From Aquilaria yunnanensis (Eukaryota > Streptophyta > Magnoliopsida > Malvales > Thymelaeaceae): a stretch of 64,000 bases of DNA. Below, piece after piece: positions 1 to 11,990 of the stretch (positions within the stretch are counted from its first letter, which is position 1; each line of letters begins with the position of its first letter). The translations under genes were made by a program, and so were the position numbers. The DNA lies in contig CM077599.1 of the NCBI GenBank assembly GCA_039654915.1, positions 27,527,501 through 27,591,500 of the forward strand. The letters run 5' to 3'. The notes under the pieces were generated by a model. That model was given only the letters and a program-made list of their open reading frames with translations, ran no database searches and had not been told where the DNA came from.

Positions 1-597
1 TCGAGACAAGTATCTCTAGGCTCGAAACTTTAGCTCATTAAGAGTTAAACCTAAATTCCGCCTTGAGTTTGGACCCAACTTGCTAAATTCTGTTCGGTAA
101 TTAAAAAAGAAATCAAGCTCAAACTATTCATTAAGGGATTTGTTCCCACTTCGGTCTTGTCTACCCATTGAACTATAACTCCTTTAACATCAGTCCTCCA
201 GCCAATCAAATTGGAATATGAAGCACAAAAAAGGCAAAATTAAAGTTAGTATTTGCTAGATTGCGATGGAAAGATTCTGAGTGAAAATTGAAGTCACGAA
301 ATAATGCTACTGAACAATCTGGAAAAAAAAGCAACAGTTATTCTTATGGCTGTAGTTACAGCCTAGGTCCCAATTCAGTTGCCAAAGTCCAAGCCCCATA
401 CAGCTCTGTGCCTCTTACATGTTTACTACAAAAGCGTCATAGTCTCAGCCGGATGGTTTGTCAAAAGAAATCTCAATGGGATGGGAAATGGAATGGGGGA
501 TGAAGTTCGGACATCTGATCTCTGCCCCTAAAACTAATCCCAGATACACTCATATGGCAACATGCAGAACATGAGACAAGGAACTACTGACAAAAAC
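1..597. other. flank downstream of the first gene, no gene seen
   Basis: The short reading frame at 288-503 has no family signature and no splice context. This stretch probably contains the 3' untranslated region of the minus-strand gene whose stop codon is at 598-600. I see no structured repeat here. Confidence 0.4.
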
Positions 598-2806
598 CTA
601 AGGTGCCATCTTTATCAAATGTTTGACCAAATTCCTCTCACAATCAACTGGATTTGAACAATCAAATTCCCTAGCAGCACAGACATGATCTCTGACGGCC
701 GCAATTTGAATAACATAGTACTCGGACGCTTGGTGAACAAGATTGACATATGCATTTAGCAGGTGAAACCAAAATGCCTGCGATGTGGTCTCCATACAGC
801 TGCTGAGGAATCCTAGCCCTCAAAGAAAAGACTTCAGCGGGGAGCTGGAGTGGCCGATGGGGACACAGGACATCATATATGGTGATAAAGAAGATGCATA
901 AAAATTAAAGTACCTACAAGAAGAGCAAGCCTAGATTGGATAGACAAGAGGGCTTCAGTGTTCAATCCAGCCATCAGCACAATAAATATCATCTGAAAAG
1001 AGCCAAAACTAAAAGTGCTTAAGGGGACTGGTTACACATCTATCCATCTCCATGCTGTGGCTCTCTTAGGAAGCAATATATGCAGCTGTTGCTAAAGACT
1101 CCCTGAGAAGGACCATAAAAAGGCCATGTTTACCACTCAAGATTCTGCAGCTGCTGAATTTGTGTGCAAGTAGTCATCAACAACAACTGATGATGAATTT
1201 CCCTTAACCACAAGGCAATCTAAACGATGGAAACATTTGAACTTTTCAATTTGGTTTCCAAGGGTAGTCTGCAGCGAGCAAGGTGATAACAGGTCTGGGT
1301 TTTCAAATACTTTAACAGCTGAAGTTGCAGCTAAGCTAATCTGCAAGGAAATGGATGAGAAAAGAAGCAGTGTTACTTCAGATTAAAGAAGTCAATGTTG
1401 ATGATGCTCAGAATTAAAAAATGAGCCTAACAAATCATTTTAAACAGCCTACTACGCCCAGAAAAAATTATGTGGCAGACCCTCTGTCCACGGTTAATTA
1501 AAGTTATATCTATCAACAAATGCAGCTGAGCTAGATAATTTACCACCTTCAATTTAATAGGCTCGCAAGCATTCATTTCACCCAGACGTAGACAAGGAAT
1601 TTAAAGCCATAGCCTAAGCATAATATTGAAGCTCAAAATTTAATTCATTCATACAGAGTACACTATAAAAACCACTAATGAAAACGAATATCCTTTACAC
1701 TTATCATTTCTCATCACATCAGCAAAAGGTGCATAGAAAGTGTGATCTGAGAATCCAGAAAATGGTTTGGACTTTGCCTCCACCATGCAACCATACTTTA
1801 CACATAAAAGCAATTTTGAGGATCAAAACTTCCGCTCTTTTATTCTATTTTCAATCTCAGCCTTCAACGTATACTCCTAGCCAAGTACAACCTTCAAAAC
1901 ATCTCAATTACCTCCACCTGATTCACAAAAAAACCATACTCCACATTTAGTTCAATAAATTTTTACCATGGAATTCTCTCCCCCTCTCTCTCCTTCTCTC
2001 CCTCCCTCCCATGCACTTATGTACATGTAGCCAACTTAGAACAGTTTCGTACTGCAATTCAGACCAATTACTGTCTCCAAGTAGAACTAAAAATCTATAA
2101 ACCATGTCAAGGTACAGTAAATCTATTCTCAATTTTCCTTATAGCCAAGGAAAAAAAGTGTACAACATAAAATCAGGAAGAAAGAGAATAGGGCAACAAG
2201 AAATATGAATTACCGATTGTGAAGCAGCCTTCAAGAGAGATTTTGCCAGAGGCACCACGCAAAACCTTCGTTTGAAAAAAGGAAAAAAGTACATAAAAAC
2301 AAGAATGAACATAATTAATAGGCAAGGCATTACAGAACTCAGGGGCCTTTTCGATGTGGAGAATATTTTTTATGTCTCATCTCCAGATTCTACCTAGCAT
2401 GTAAGGATCAAACAACATGTTTTGAATTTGTTTTCTTAAATAAAATAAAAAGTTGATTTTGTATTTCTCTAGACTTCAGATGCAAAGGGTGTTTCCTGCA
2501 GTAACATTGATTTTAAGCGTTTTCTGAAAACGCTTAAACCAGCCAAACATTATTCTTACACCTACTATCCTAATCAAAACATAATGAAAAGCTTACATTC
2601 CTCGGCCGCCAGCAAGAGATTCTTCCGATGGGTCTTTCCATTCGTCAAACCTACATCACAGAGTTTTCACAAAAAAAAAAAAAAACCAATAAAACCACCC
2701 ACCGAAATTAGACATGGACAAGCCAAAAAGAAAAACCTTACACCCATCCATAGCGACGATCAAACAGGAGACGTCTGGAAGCAGCTTTGGCTACCGTCGG
2801 CTCCAT
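598..2806 (-). CDS. Conserved-looking plant protein of unknown function, six exons, about 198 aa
   Basis: I do not recognise the family. On the minus strand six exons join in phase: 2742-2806, 2597-2650, 2214-2265, 1209-1340, 914-992 and 598-812. The start is the ATG at 2804-2806, and the N-terminal part reads RRYGWVFDEWKDPSEESLAG across the first splice. The middle contains AATSAVKVFENPDLL. The C-terminal half has a hydrophobic stretch (MIFIVLMAGL) and then FWFHLLNAYVNLVHQASEYY, with paired cysteines near the end. The first three junctions are well supported by donor and acceptor sites and matching phases. The donor at 1208 is less certain: if it is not used, exon 4 runs on to a stop at 1137 and gives a 124-aa protein. 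The hydrophobic segment hints at membrane association, but no function is proposed. Confidence 0.6.
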
Positions 2807-5800
2807 TTCCTTGTCTCCGTCTCCGTCCTCGACTCCGCCTGGAAAACAATAGACTTTGATTCAAGATAATTCTGTGCAAGTGTGAATTCGAGTGGCAATG
2901 ATAGTTGGGCTGGGTCGGATCGGGTCGGTCAAGTTTGAGTCAATTGGGATCGTGTTTATTTGGATTACTATGAATTCAAGTTTAAGTCAGATTCAGTTCG
3001 ATTATTCGGGCGTGATTAACTTTGGATTAACTGGATTTTGGGTTTCGGTTGTTGCGACTATTTATTTGGGTTTAGGTTCAATACACATCAGGTAAATTTT
3101 AATTTTAGATAACTTCAAATCTAATCATTTAGGTTTTAAGTAAAATTTGGATTGACGTATCAAATTTACTTTGATTATTGGTGCATATGTTAAAATAACA
3201 GTTTTTCAGTTAACTTTCTGTTAAAATTTAAATCAAAAGGATCCAAATTATAGTACAGTTTAAGTCAGGGTTAATTTTTCTTTTCTTAGTATGTTTATTT
3301 AAAAATCATAAAAATTATATTAATTATATTTTAATATATATTTAGGTTATTTAAATCACTATTCGTACTTTATAATACTTGATTGTTTTTCTAAAAAAAA
3401 ATCTTTGGTGTATTGTTAAAAGTTAAAACTAGAGTAAGACTCAAACCGATTCATACCTTTTTTTGTTCAATTTGATTTAATTCTGTTCATAAAATGAATG
3501 TAAAATCTTAGTAAGCTGAGTTTCTCTTAAATTACAAAATCTATGAATTATAATAGGAGAAACGATTTTAAATAATGAACTTCATGCTTTCTTATTTTTT
3601 GTAAGCAATAATTCTTTTGTTCTTATATTTTAGTTGGTGGCTCGTTGCTTGTTGTTAACGCATTATCAATCATTAATCAATATTCAGAAGAATCATAGGT
3701 AACATGTAAAAATCTAGAATTCTATTAAATAGCTAAAAATGGAAATGATTAAGATGAGCAAAAAAAATCTTTTATTAAGTTCTTATCTCATTATGATGCA
3801 TTCTAGAATGAATTAACTTAAAAAATTTAAAATTTCTTGTGGTGCAAAAAGCATGGGAGAAACAATGATTTTTCACTTAATGCATTTTGGAGGAAGAACT
3901 AATTTAAAAAATAATTTACTTTAAATATTTTTAGTAATTATTTAAGAAATAATAGAATGATATTCAAGTCATTGTGGTTTTCTCCCTCCTCTTTACTAAT
4001 TTCTTTTATTTATTGATTGAGGTCCTACTTAATATTTTATCTTGCCGGTCACTTTTCCATAGCATGAAGCTAAATTTTGAAAAGATATTAAAAAGTTAAT
4101 AATTGACAAAAATTGTGTAAAAATAAATAAATGAATCATAGAAATTAAGACAGGAATAGTAACTTTAGATGTGAATAAAGAAAATTCTTAGCACGTTAGA
4201 TAAACCCACATGTTGCCCACAAAACACAAAAAGGGTTCAAGTAGTATTTGCCTCAACTAGGCAGGTACATCCAACAGACTCATTTGACACCTATATATTA
4301 TTAATTTAGGTTTTTTTATATTTTTATGAATATTTTCAAGAAAATATTTACATTTATGAATAATAAATGAAATAAAATTGTTACAAAATAAAGTAAAATA
4401 TGAGAATCTACGTTATGGTTTTATTTTAAATTAAAATTCATATTTTAAATACAAATATAGGAATTAAAGAGGGTGCAAGTAGGTTTAGATAGAACTAGTT
4501 TTACACATCTGCATTGCATTGACATTCTAATTTTTTTTTATTTCTCAAAATTAATATACATTAGATTGAAACTACAAAGACAATGGAAAAATGTGAAGAA
4601 ACTAAAAAATTTGAATGCCTAACATGAGTTTAGACTACCAATGCATATAAGAGAATGGGATAATTACAATTTACCCCCTAAGGTTTAGATGAAATTACAC
4701 TTTATTCCCTTATATTTCAGAAATATACACATTGCCCTATATCTTTTTAATATGGTCTGACAGTAACTTTTATAATCTTGATTTAAATATTACAATAGCT
4801 ATCTTTCAATAATTTCAATATGTATAGTATTTTTTTTACATTTAATGGATATTTTAAATTATTAGTTTTTTCTTTCTATATTTTTTTTAGTTTTTAAAAC
4901 TGTATTTTTTAAACAATTAATTTTAAAATAATTCTATACATATTAAAATTACTTAAAAATGACAATCGTACAGTCTAAATTAAGATTTCATAAGTTACTG
5001 TTGGACTGTATCAAAAAAACAGAGGTAAAGTATATATTTTTTAAATAAGAGAAGGTAAAGTATAGTTTCACCTAAATCTCAATAGGCAAATTATAATTAA
5101 CCTAAAAGAACATATATTAGGAAGCCCTGATTTTCAAAACTATTGATACAACTTAAAGCCTATGTGACTTATTGTATTAAAAGAGTATCGAAAATAGGCA
5201 AAGAGTGAGTTTAAGAAGTAATAAGAGTTTCCAACTTTCAATTTGCACATGGCATATATGTGCTTTCTTTGATTTAATGTATTAATAGAATGAGAAAGTT
5301 ACTAGATATAATAAAAATGCATATAACCAAAGCGATTAATTAAACGTCTAAGGTAAGAATAAAAATGTGAAAGCTGAGTATAAAAAACCTAAAAATCGGA
5401 TTCTAAAACAATTATCGCATTTAAAAATTTCTATTCTAGGTATCAGAATTATTGACTTCTACAAAGTAAATATTATCACTTTAAATTACCATTTTAAGAT
5501 CACCTTTTATTCCAAAAAAAAAAAAGTTGAGATTATATCTCTCTAAGAATTATCATAATTAGGACTTTTAAAAGACTTTCAACATGCCGAGACTTTATCC
5601 ATGGCGTTGAGAAAGTCGAGGAAATTGATAAAATGGTGTACTTGAGTTTGTCTTTGAGCTTGTGTTTATATGGTTTATATAGGTTGTCTGGTTGCAAATG
5701 CGATGGAAGCAAATGAGTAATTTGTTTTTTTTTTCTGCGGAGTAATTTGTTTTTTAAATTTAATTTTTGTAACTAGGTAAAAATATTATTATCATGAGTT

Positions 5801-6302
5801 TTGAAATTGAAATTATCGGATTAATAAAAAATTTGATATTGAAATTATCAGCTAAAATCGAGTTTTGAAATCTAAATTAAAGTTCTAAATCACTGGATCA
5901 GTTGACAATGAGATCAATTTATAAAATTCGAAGTTGGAATTATTGACAGGGTACAAATGTATAATTTTCCAATTTAATCTTGAACCATGCAATTAACCTC
6001 TGTTTTCTTTCTCCACCATGTACTGTATTAAGAAGTCAGTTCTGCCACGCTTGATCCCTCTCATTAGGGTTGTGCTTTCGCTTATTTCAGTTTGGACTAA
6101 ACTGAATTAGTCATTTAAATTGATTTTTGGTTTTTGACCATGAGAAACTAAACTGCTAGCAATGAAAACTGAACAAATTCAAACCAAAAAAATAATTTCG
6201 ATTAGCTTCAGTTTGACACCGAAATAACCAATTTTCGGGTTGCTCTTATAATTTCATTAAAATTGATCAAATCATGAAGAGTAAGTTAATATATAATTTT
6301 CT
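2807..6302. other. AT-rich intergenic region with no gene
   Basis: The first hundred bases are probably the promoter and 5' UTR of the minus-strand gene ending at 2806. Around 2905-3080 there is a G/T-rich, low-complexity stretch rich in the pattern gggtcgg and ttcgg, typical of degraded transposon ends. The rest is AT-rich and has no coding signature, apart from the fold-back element annotated at 4657-5103. Confidence 0.5.
4657..5103. mobile_element. Fold-back (MULE-like) miniature element, copy 1
   Basis: About 200 bp at the left end is inverted at the right end. The left arm begins GGGATAATTACAATTTACCC, and the right end read in reverse begins GGTTAATTATAATTTGCC. Both arms then share the pattern of a roughly 20-bp step, 'actttaccctct', and a later 'caacagtaact'. 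The flanks TAAGAGAAT and TAAAAGAAC resemble each other at 7 of 9 bases, which would fit an old 9-bp target duplication. There is no coding capacity. The same family occurs at 13717-14156 and 14635-15094. Confidence 0.6.
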
Positions 6303-7690
6303 AGGGTTAATGCATATTTGGTCCTCAACTTATAAATGTTGTTCCACTTTCGTCCCCAACATCCACTCTGTTCCACTATTGTCCCCAACATCATTAAATT
6401 GTTGAATTTTTGCCTCTTTTTGACGGAAAACTTTATATTGGATGGAAAAATGACACAGAAGCCCATCTTTGGGAATTTGTATATTTGACACTAAAAAATT
6501 TGACCTCTGCCCTAGAAATGCTAAAACTTTACCATTTTTCATTTTGACCACTACTTCAACAATCTCTGTTTCCAAGCTATGTCAGTGCCATGGACCATCA
6601 CCGCCTGAAGTGGCGCAAAGGCCTGATGATAGGTGGCTTGAGAGGCGCTGCGCCAACGGCCCATTGCCATTTGGTCCAAACCTGACTCCCAATCATCCCC
6701 AATGCATGAAGATGGCGGCACCCCAACCTCGACCACCGGGCATGTACTGACAAGGACTGGAGGATCAGCGGTAGAAGGGTTTTCCTCAGTGATCGGGCAT
6801 TTAACCTATAATCAAAGAAATAATGACTAAATTATTCACGAGTCCCAGCTCTGTAGGTCCAGGACACGACAAAAGAACGCCTGAACAGCAAAATTGAAGA
6901 AGTTCATGTCATGTTGCAACCATGAAGAATCCGAGAGCTAAGCCATTTCCAGGTTCCAATTATAACTGCCGGGGTTTAAATTCGAGAAAACTGCAGTGAT
7001 CACAGAGGAAAAAAAAAAGTCAAGAATAATGCGTGAATTTTTGGCCAAATCTCGATTTCATTTCATAATGGGCATAGAAATAGCAGGAGATTAACAGGAA
7101 GACTAAGAATCAATACATAGCAAGTATACCTAGGGAAAGAAACAAGGAAGCGGCCGAAAGAGAAGATAACGGCAGAGGGTGGAGGTGGCGACACCGACAA
7201 AAGTTGGGAGCTTGAAACTTGTCAATAAACAAAAGCTTGGGATGCGAAGGGACTGGAGGTGGATGATGAGCGCTTGGGATGTTTGGGGAATTTTGGTGGT
7301 CGGTTTTGGGAGTTGGGGAAGGGTTAGAGTGCCGTCATCTTCGCTAATAGGGATGATTGGGAGTCGGGTTTGGACCAAATGGCAATGGGCCATGGAGGTG
7401 ATAGCTCATGGCACAGACGGAGCTGGGATCAGAGATTAGTGGAGATGCGGTCAAAATGGTAAAGTCTTACATTTTTGGAGCAAAGATCAAGTTCCTAAGG
7501 GTCAAATTTGCTATTTTCTATAGAACTGTAGGCTGTTGTGTTATTTTTCCATTCACTACAACTTTTTCCGCCAAAAAAAGGTCAAAATGAAACCATTTAA
7601 TAACGTTGGGGATGAGAGTAGAACAAAGTGGACGTTAGGGATGAAAATGGAACAACATTTATAGGCTGGTGACCATAGATGCATTTAACC
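6303..7690. mobile_element. Non-autonomous MULE-like element with long inverted repeats
   Basis: The two ends are inverted copies. The left end starts GGTTAATGCATATTTGGTCC near 6305, and the right end read in reverse starts GGTTAAATGCATCTATGG. Both arms share ATAAATGTTGTTCCA and CCCCAAC motifs. The inverted similarity extends to about 450 bp per side and includes a GC-rich block (6580-6740 against 7180-7440). The flanking ATAATTTTCT (6293-6302) and ATAATTTGCT (7691-7700) match at 9 of 10 bases, consistent with a 9-10 bp Mutator-type duplication. No transposase is present. Short open frames in the GC-rich arms are mirror images of each other and are not genes. Confidence 0.72.
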
Positions 7691-7700
7691 ATAATTTGCT

Positions 7701-8303
7701 AATCACACAAAAAATTGCTAAATAAGGTTTGCAAACTAGCATGCTAATGAAAAGAAAGTAGAAAAAACAACAAGGAATGATCACATATTAACAAAGCCAA
7801 AATGTTAAAAAGAGATTCAGTCAGTTCAATTACCGAATTAACTAATCTCTCCAATCAAATTCGAACCAACACTGGTTTTCAGAATTTCGGTTTTAACCAG
7901 ACCGGAATTGAAAAAGTGAGTAAGCTGAACAGGAAAAAAAATGAATTAAATTATGGGAGCACCGTGATTAGTATTATTTCAACTACTAGAGAAATATTGG
8001 TACAAATAAAATCAAATTCTTGAAAAGAAAAAGATCATATTACCTGTTCAGTGCAATTCCAAGTGGTTCTTTTTCCAAGGAACAACTAAAAGAAAATAAT
8101 TGTGCAGGTAAAGCTAAAAAATCAGGATCCATTGAAATGGCAAAAGCCTCAGCGCTTCTGGATGACATTTTCCATCAGCTGAATATATACAAATGAGCTG
8201 GGGAAGATGAACATTCCAACCGATCACATATATATTCCTCATGGAGAAGGACTCTTGCATTCTCATAATACACTGAGTCAAATGTCCTTCCGTTCCGTGT
8301 GTG
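7701..8303. other. Intergenic, possibly the right half of an interrupted repeat
   Basis: No gene is seen. The sequence at 7800-7940 is rich in 'aaccg', 'ttcggttttaaccag' patterns that resemble the sequence left of the MULE at 6060-6240. The MULE may therefore have inserted into an older repeat. The match is too loose to define an element. Confidence 0.3.
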
Positions 8304-8577
8304 TGGCAACATGCGGGTCGTTTTCGGGAGTCGCCACCAATCGGTTTTTCTTAGGTCGATTGGATACCTAAAATATGGTCTGCGAGAGTTCGGGGATCGG
8401 GAGTACGGTTACGTTAAAACAACTTTGTTAAAATGCCCAAAAATTGGCACCTTAGTCGATTTTAATTTTGTTTTGCTTTGCTTTTAAATAATTTTCAGTT
8501 AATTTTTAAAATTAGAAATTTTAACTGGATTAATCGGATGTGGATTTTTGGTAATTAATTTGTATAAAATTTTATAC

Positions 8578-8795
8578 TTCCGAACCATGGACTCTGCCGA
8601 ATCATTTGGACACGGAAGATTTTGATTCCGAACCATGGACTCTGCCGAGTCATTTGGACACGAAATTTGGCGAAATTTTAAATAATTTAATTCATATCGT
8701 AAAATATGAATTTTTATCTTTATATTTATTTTTATTCAAAAAAAATTTGATATTTTCCAAACCGTGGATCCTGCCGGATCATCCGGATATGGAAA
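8578..8795. repeat. Three diverged copies of a roughly 48-bp unit inside the probable LTR
   Basis: The unit starting TTCCGAACCATGGACTCTGC occurs at about 8578 and 8626 as adjacent, nearly identical copies. A diverged third copy (TTCCAAACCGTGGATCCTGC) begins at about 8756. Only a few bases differ between the first two copies. Confidence 0.7.
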
Positions 8796-10147
8796 TTAAT
8801 AAAAATTTAATTTAATATTAGTTATTTAATTAAATGGCACATGCAAAACTGAATTTTTCTCTAAGTGTGATTATGTCAAACTAATTTTTTAGACTATTTA
8901 TTAAAAAGTCTATCAAATCTAAACGTATAATTAAGCATAATATTAATTCTTTAAGCTGATAGATGCCTTTAATGAACTGAACAAACATAAAAGAAAATAA
9001 GTAAAATCAGTGATCGAAATACACAAAGCAGTCATTAATCCAAAGTTAGGTAAATACCATCTCAAGTCATCTTCTTCGATTTGTTCTCTGTGGCCTTCAA
9101 CCAGAAAACACCATTTTTAATTCAAACAAATATCATGCTGATTTCAATCCAAAATCAAGATTATATATACAATCTCATGTACGGATTTTAATAAGACTAA
9201 CAATATCCAAGGAGGAGAGCACAAAAAATTAAACCAGGAAAATAGACAGATGCTGCCACTTTCCTTAATCCTGTGATTTTACATAGAATGAATTCTCGAA
9301 AATTGATCTTTTAAACGCATCATATAGATAAAATTAAAATTAAAAAATAAAAAAATTTTAAGATAAATAAAATAAAAATAGACACCCTAACTTGTATTCC
9401 TATATGAATTTATTAATTAAATTGATGCACGGCCAAACCATAAAAAAATGTTGTCAGTCACTTATCTGCAAGATAAAATAAGTTAGTAACTCATGTGGAA
9501 GAAAATAAAAAGATGGAGGATTGAATAATGGTTTTACCCAAAAATAAACAAAAAAATAATCAACTTTGACTTGTCAACGTGCAAAACTCCCAGGCGCGTC
9601 TTCATCTTCTCCCTTTGGTTCTCTCGGCGTCGGGACGATGGTGGCGCTGCAGCAAAAGGGGACGGCAGGGCGACCGAGGGGGAAGTCTAAGCGCGGCACG
9701 AAGCACGGGCGCGGCGTGGTGGAGCAAGGGAATAGCTTCGGTGGCGGTTCCATCTCCGGAACCGAGGACAGACAGGGAATCTCGACGCCGCCGGTGGCTG
9801 TGGCTGATGGACGATGGCGCACTGAGTAGCTACCTTCAGGCTTCACGAGGTCGATGAAGACGGAGCGAGCAAGGCGGCCAGCAGATGAAGGATTGCGAGA
9901 GCGAGCTACGGTCAGCGTCACCGCGTCTGCCAACTGCCGAGGGAGGCAGCAGCAACAGCAACTGAGATGGATTTATAGCCCAGCCACAGTCGCCAATCAT
10001 ATACCACCCAGCAGGAAATATTTTGTTCTTTCGAGCGAAAGAGATGAATCGTGGGCGTGGGCCTTGAGCTTGGAAGAGTACGCGGCGAACTTCTGAGGGA
10101 GAGGAGGAGGAAGCAATTGAAGTAGGAGAAGGTGAGAGAGAGATCAT

Positions 10148-10330
10148 CCTGGAGAGAGAGAGAGAGAGAGAAGAGAGTCGAGAGAAGGAAATTAGTTCTG
10201 TGTGGCCAGAGAAGATGGTTGTTTGCGAGGGAGGAAGGAAAATTGAGAGTGAAAAGCTGTTGTGAGAGAGAGAGAGGGAGAGCCTTCGGGAGAGAGAGAG
10301 CTTAGGGAGCAGGTGAGAGATCCGCTCCAG
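10148..10330. repeat. GA-rich microsatellite tract
   Basis: There are several runs of (GA)n, including an uninterrupted stretch at about 10153-10172 and further runs near 10264-10300. Such purine tracts are common in plant 5' leaders. Here the tract lies in the GC-rich part of the probable LTR. Confidence 0.7.
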
Positions 10331-10855
10331 CTAGGGAGCTTCCTGAGTGAGAGAGCTAAGAAGGCCCCCTGCTAAATAGAAACGAGAAGAAGAAAGGAGA
10401 AGGCTCCAGAGGCCTCGAAGTCTCTGGAGATGAGATTTTTTTATTTTTATTATTATTTTAACTAATAATAAATTTTTAATTTTTAATTTAACACACACAA
10501 ACAGATATATTATTATATTTTATTTATTTTTTTTAAACTTATAAAATAAAAATGCCCCCATCCTAAACTAATTGTTATCAATAAATATAAAATATTATTA
10601 TTTATTATTTTTTAATTTTTAATTTGTTTTAATTTTTTGATGAAGGTCGGACGAAATTGGGTGTCAACAGTGTGTGTACGGGATTTCTCATTCTCATGCA
10701 ATTGAAGAATCCATATCATCTGCTGCAGCATACAATTTGAACTTTGAAGGGAAAAAAAATAGAAGCAGAGCTCTCTATGTGATCGACACCCCAACCACCG
10801 TGGAGGGTGGCAGAGATGTCCCGCTCCGGCGATCCTTCTCCAGTTCTCCTCCCTC

Positions 10856-11164
10856 GTGGAGTTCATGGTCCCCTGCTGCGGCGCCTTCTACCCTCCTACT
10901 CTGTTTCCTGTGACACGGACAGTTCCAAACCTCCATCCATCCACCGTCACCAGCACTTTCGTCAGCTACCGGAAGGGTCGCGTCTCAGCTTCTGCGTCCA
11001 GGACCACCACACCTGGAGCGCGACAGCCAACCTTGCCAGAGAGATGGAGCACGGCCTGCTAAGGATCGCTCTTGATTGCGACCGCCGCCGTGACTCTAGC
11101 TCAACCACTTCGCTCCATGACATCCCCGCGCCGCGTGGTCCATGTACAGGAACGGGATGAGGGT
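10856..11164 (+). pseudogene. Exon-like fragment with a plastid-transit-peptide look, broken by a stop
   Basis: From the ATG at 10856 the frame encodes a Ser/Thr/Pro/Arg-rich start resembling a plastid targeting peptide (MEFMVPCCGAFYPPTLFPVT). It continues to LPERWSTAC and then meets TAA at about 11060. Immediately after the stop the same frame goes on with GSLLIATAAVTLAQPLRS, a hydrophobic Ala-rich stretch like a thylakoid transfer signal. No further exons are recognisable downstream. GC content is clearly higher than in the surroundings. It may be a decayed first exon. Overlapping open frames at 10674-10913 and 10807-11160 reflect only the GC-rich composition. The family is not identified. 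Confidence 0.3.
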
Positions 11165-11990
11165 CGGGTCCCCCGAATGAGTATGTAACGTTTAAATAGA
11201 CGTATAAGTTTGACGAATTAATAATTAGGGAGTCGGGAAAACATTTTAATACTTAAAACAAAAATTAAATGATCAGATAATTATGCTATCTTTTTTATGA
11301 GAGGAAATCTTTATCATTTTTGTAATTTTTTATGAGATTATATCATTTTTAAATTGTACTTATCTTAATTATAACTAATTCAAATTTAATCTTAGTTTTT
11401 AATCTTTAATTTGAAATTCTATCATAAGTAAAAAGTTACAACTTTATTAATAACTATCATGTGTCACAATCTTATTATATCAGAGAGTTAGGAACATGCT
11501 TGGTAATCCATATGCTAAAGTTTTTTGTTAGCTTACTAAAAAAGAAAAATATATCAATTGTAAACTCACAATTCCTATCCCTCTCTTTAAGGAAAACACT
11601 AGATATCCATTTGATGTATCCTTATGTATATATACCAGTCGGTGATTTAAATATGTGAAATGGTAGTTTGATGATTTGAATTAACTGTGTAAATTTTTGT
11701 TGTTTAAAGTTCAGGGCTTAGTTATTAAAAGTACCTGTTGAAACCTGATGAACAATTCAAGGAAGGTGCTATAGTTTTTCTTCCTCTTGATATTTTTCAT
11801 GCATTCTTTACCAGGAAATGAATTTAGCTCCAACTGCTTGTTGTGTTTCACATGTACCAATAATTTCAAATTCATTCTTCTTCATCCAATCTCAAACTCA
11901 AGATTGATAGAACAGAAGACCTGCCAAGTAGAGATGATAAAGATTAAATAGCATTAATGCCAAACAGTTAACGGAGAATGAGGATTTGGT
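11165..11990. other. Intergenic, no gene seen
   Basis: AT-rich sequence without coding signature or clear repeat boundaries. The frame at 11461-11658 has no recognisable protein features. Confidence 0.4.

Larger units (their letters stand above)
8304..10669 (-). mobile_element. Probable solo LTR of a Ty3/gypsy-type retrotransposon
   Basis: Read on the minus strand the element begins TGTTGACACCCAATTTCGTC and ends CATGTTGCCA, giving TG...CA termini. The direct 5-bp repeat GTGTG flanks it on both sides (8299-8303 and 10670-10674). The block near 8320-8360 contains 'ggtggcgactccc' on the minus strand; this motif is common next to the LTR/primer-site boundary in long-LTR plant gypsy elements. There is no gag-pol sequence and no second LTR, so a solo LTR of 2,366 bp is the simplest reading. 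A GC-rich, GA-repeat-rich part (9560-10400) would be its promoter and leader. It carries a minus-strand frame of 119 codons at 9574-9933, which I do not call a gene. Confidence 0.5.

Noticed and set aside
2584..2859. Plus-strand frame of 91 codons
   Set aside because: It is antisense to two well-supported minus-strand exons and their intron.
6469..7439. Several frames on both strands in the MULE-like element
   Set aside because: They are mirror images of one another in the inverted arms, and none matches a transposase.
6060..7940. An older repeat interrupted by the MULE-like element
   Set aside because: The two flanks share word composition but no clear terminal repeats or boundaries. It is kept only as a remark.
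9574..9933. A 119-codon minus-strand frame beginning MADAVTLTVARSRN
   Set aside because: It lies in a GC-rich, GA-repeat block where several frames on both strands are open at once. It has no family signature and sits inside a probable LTR.
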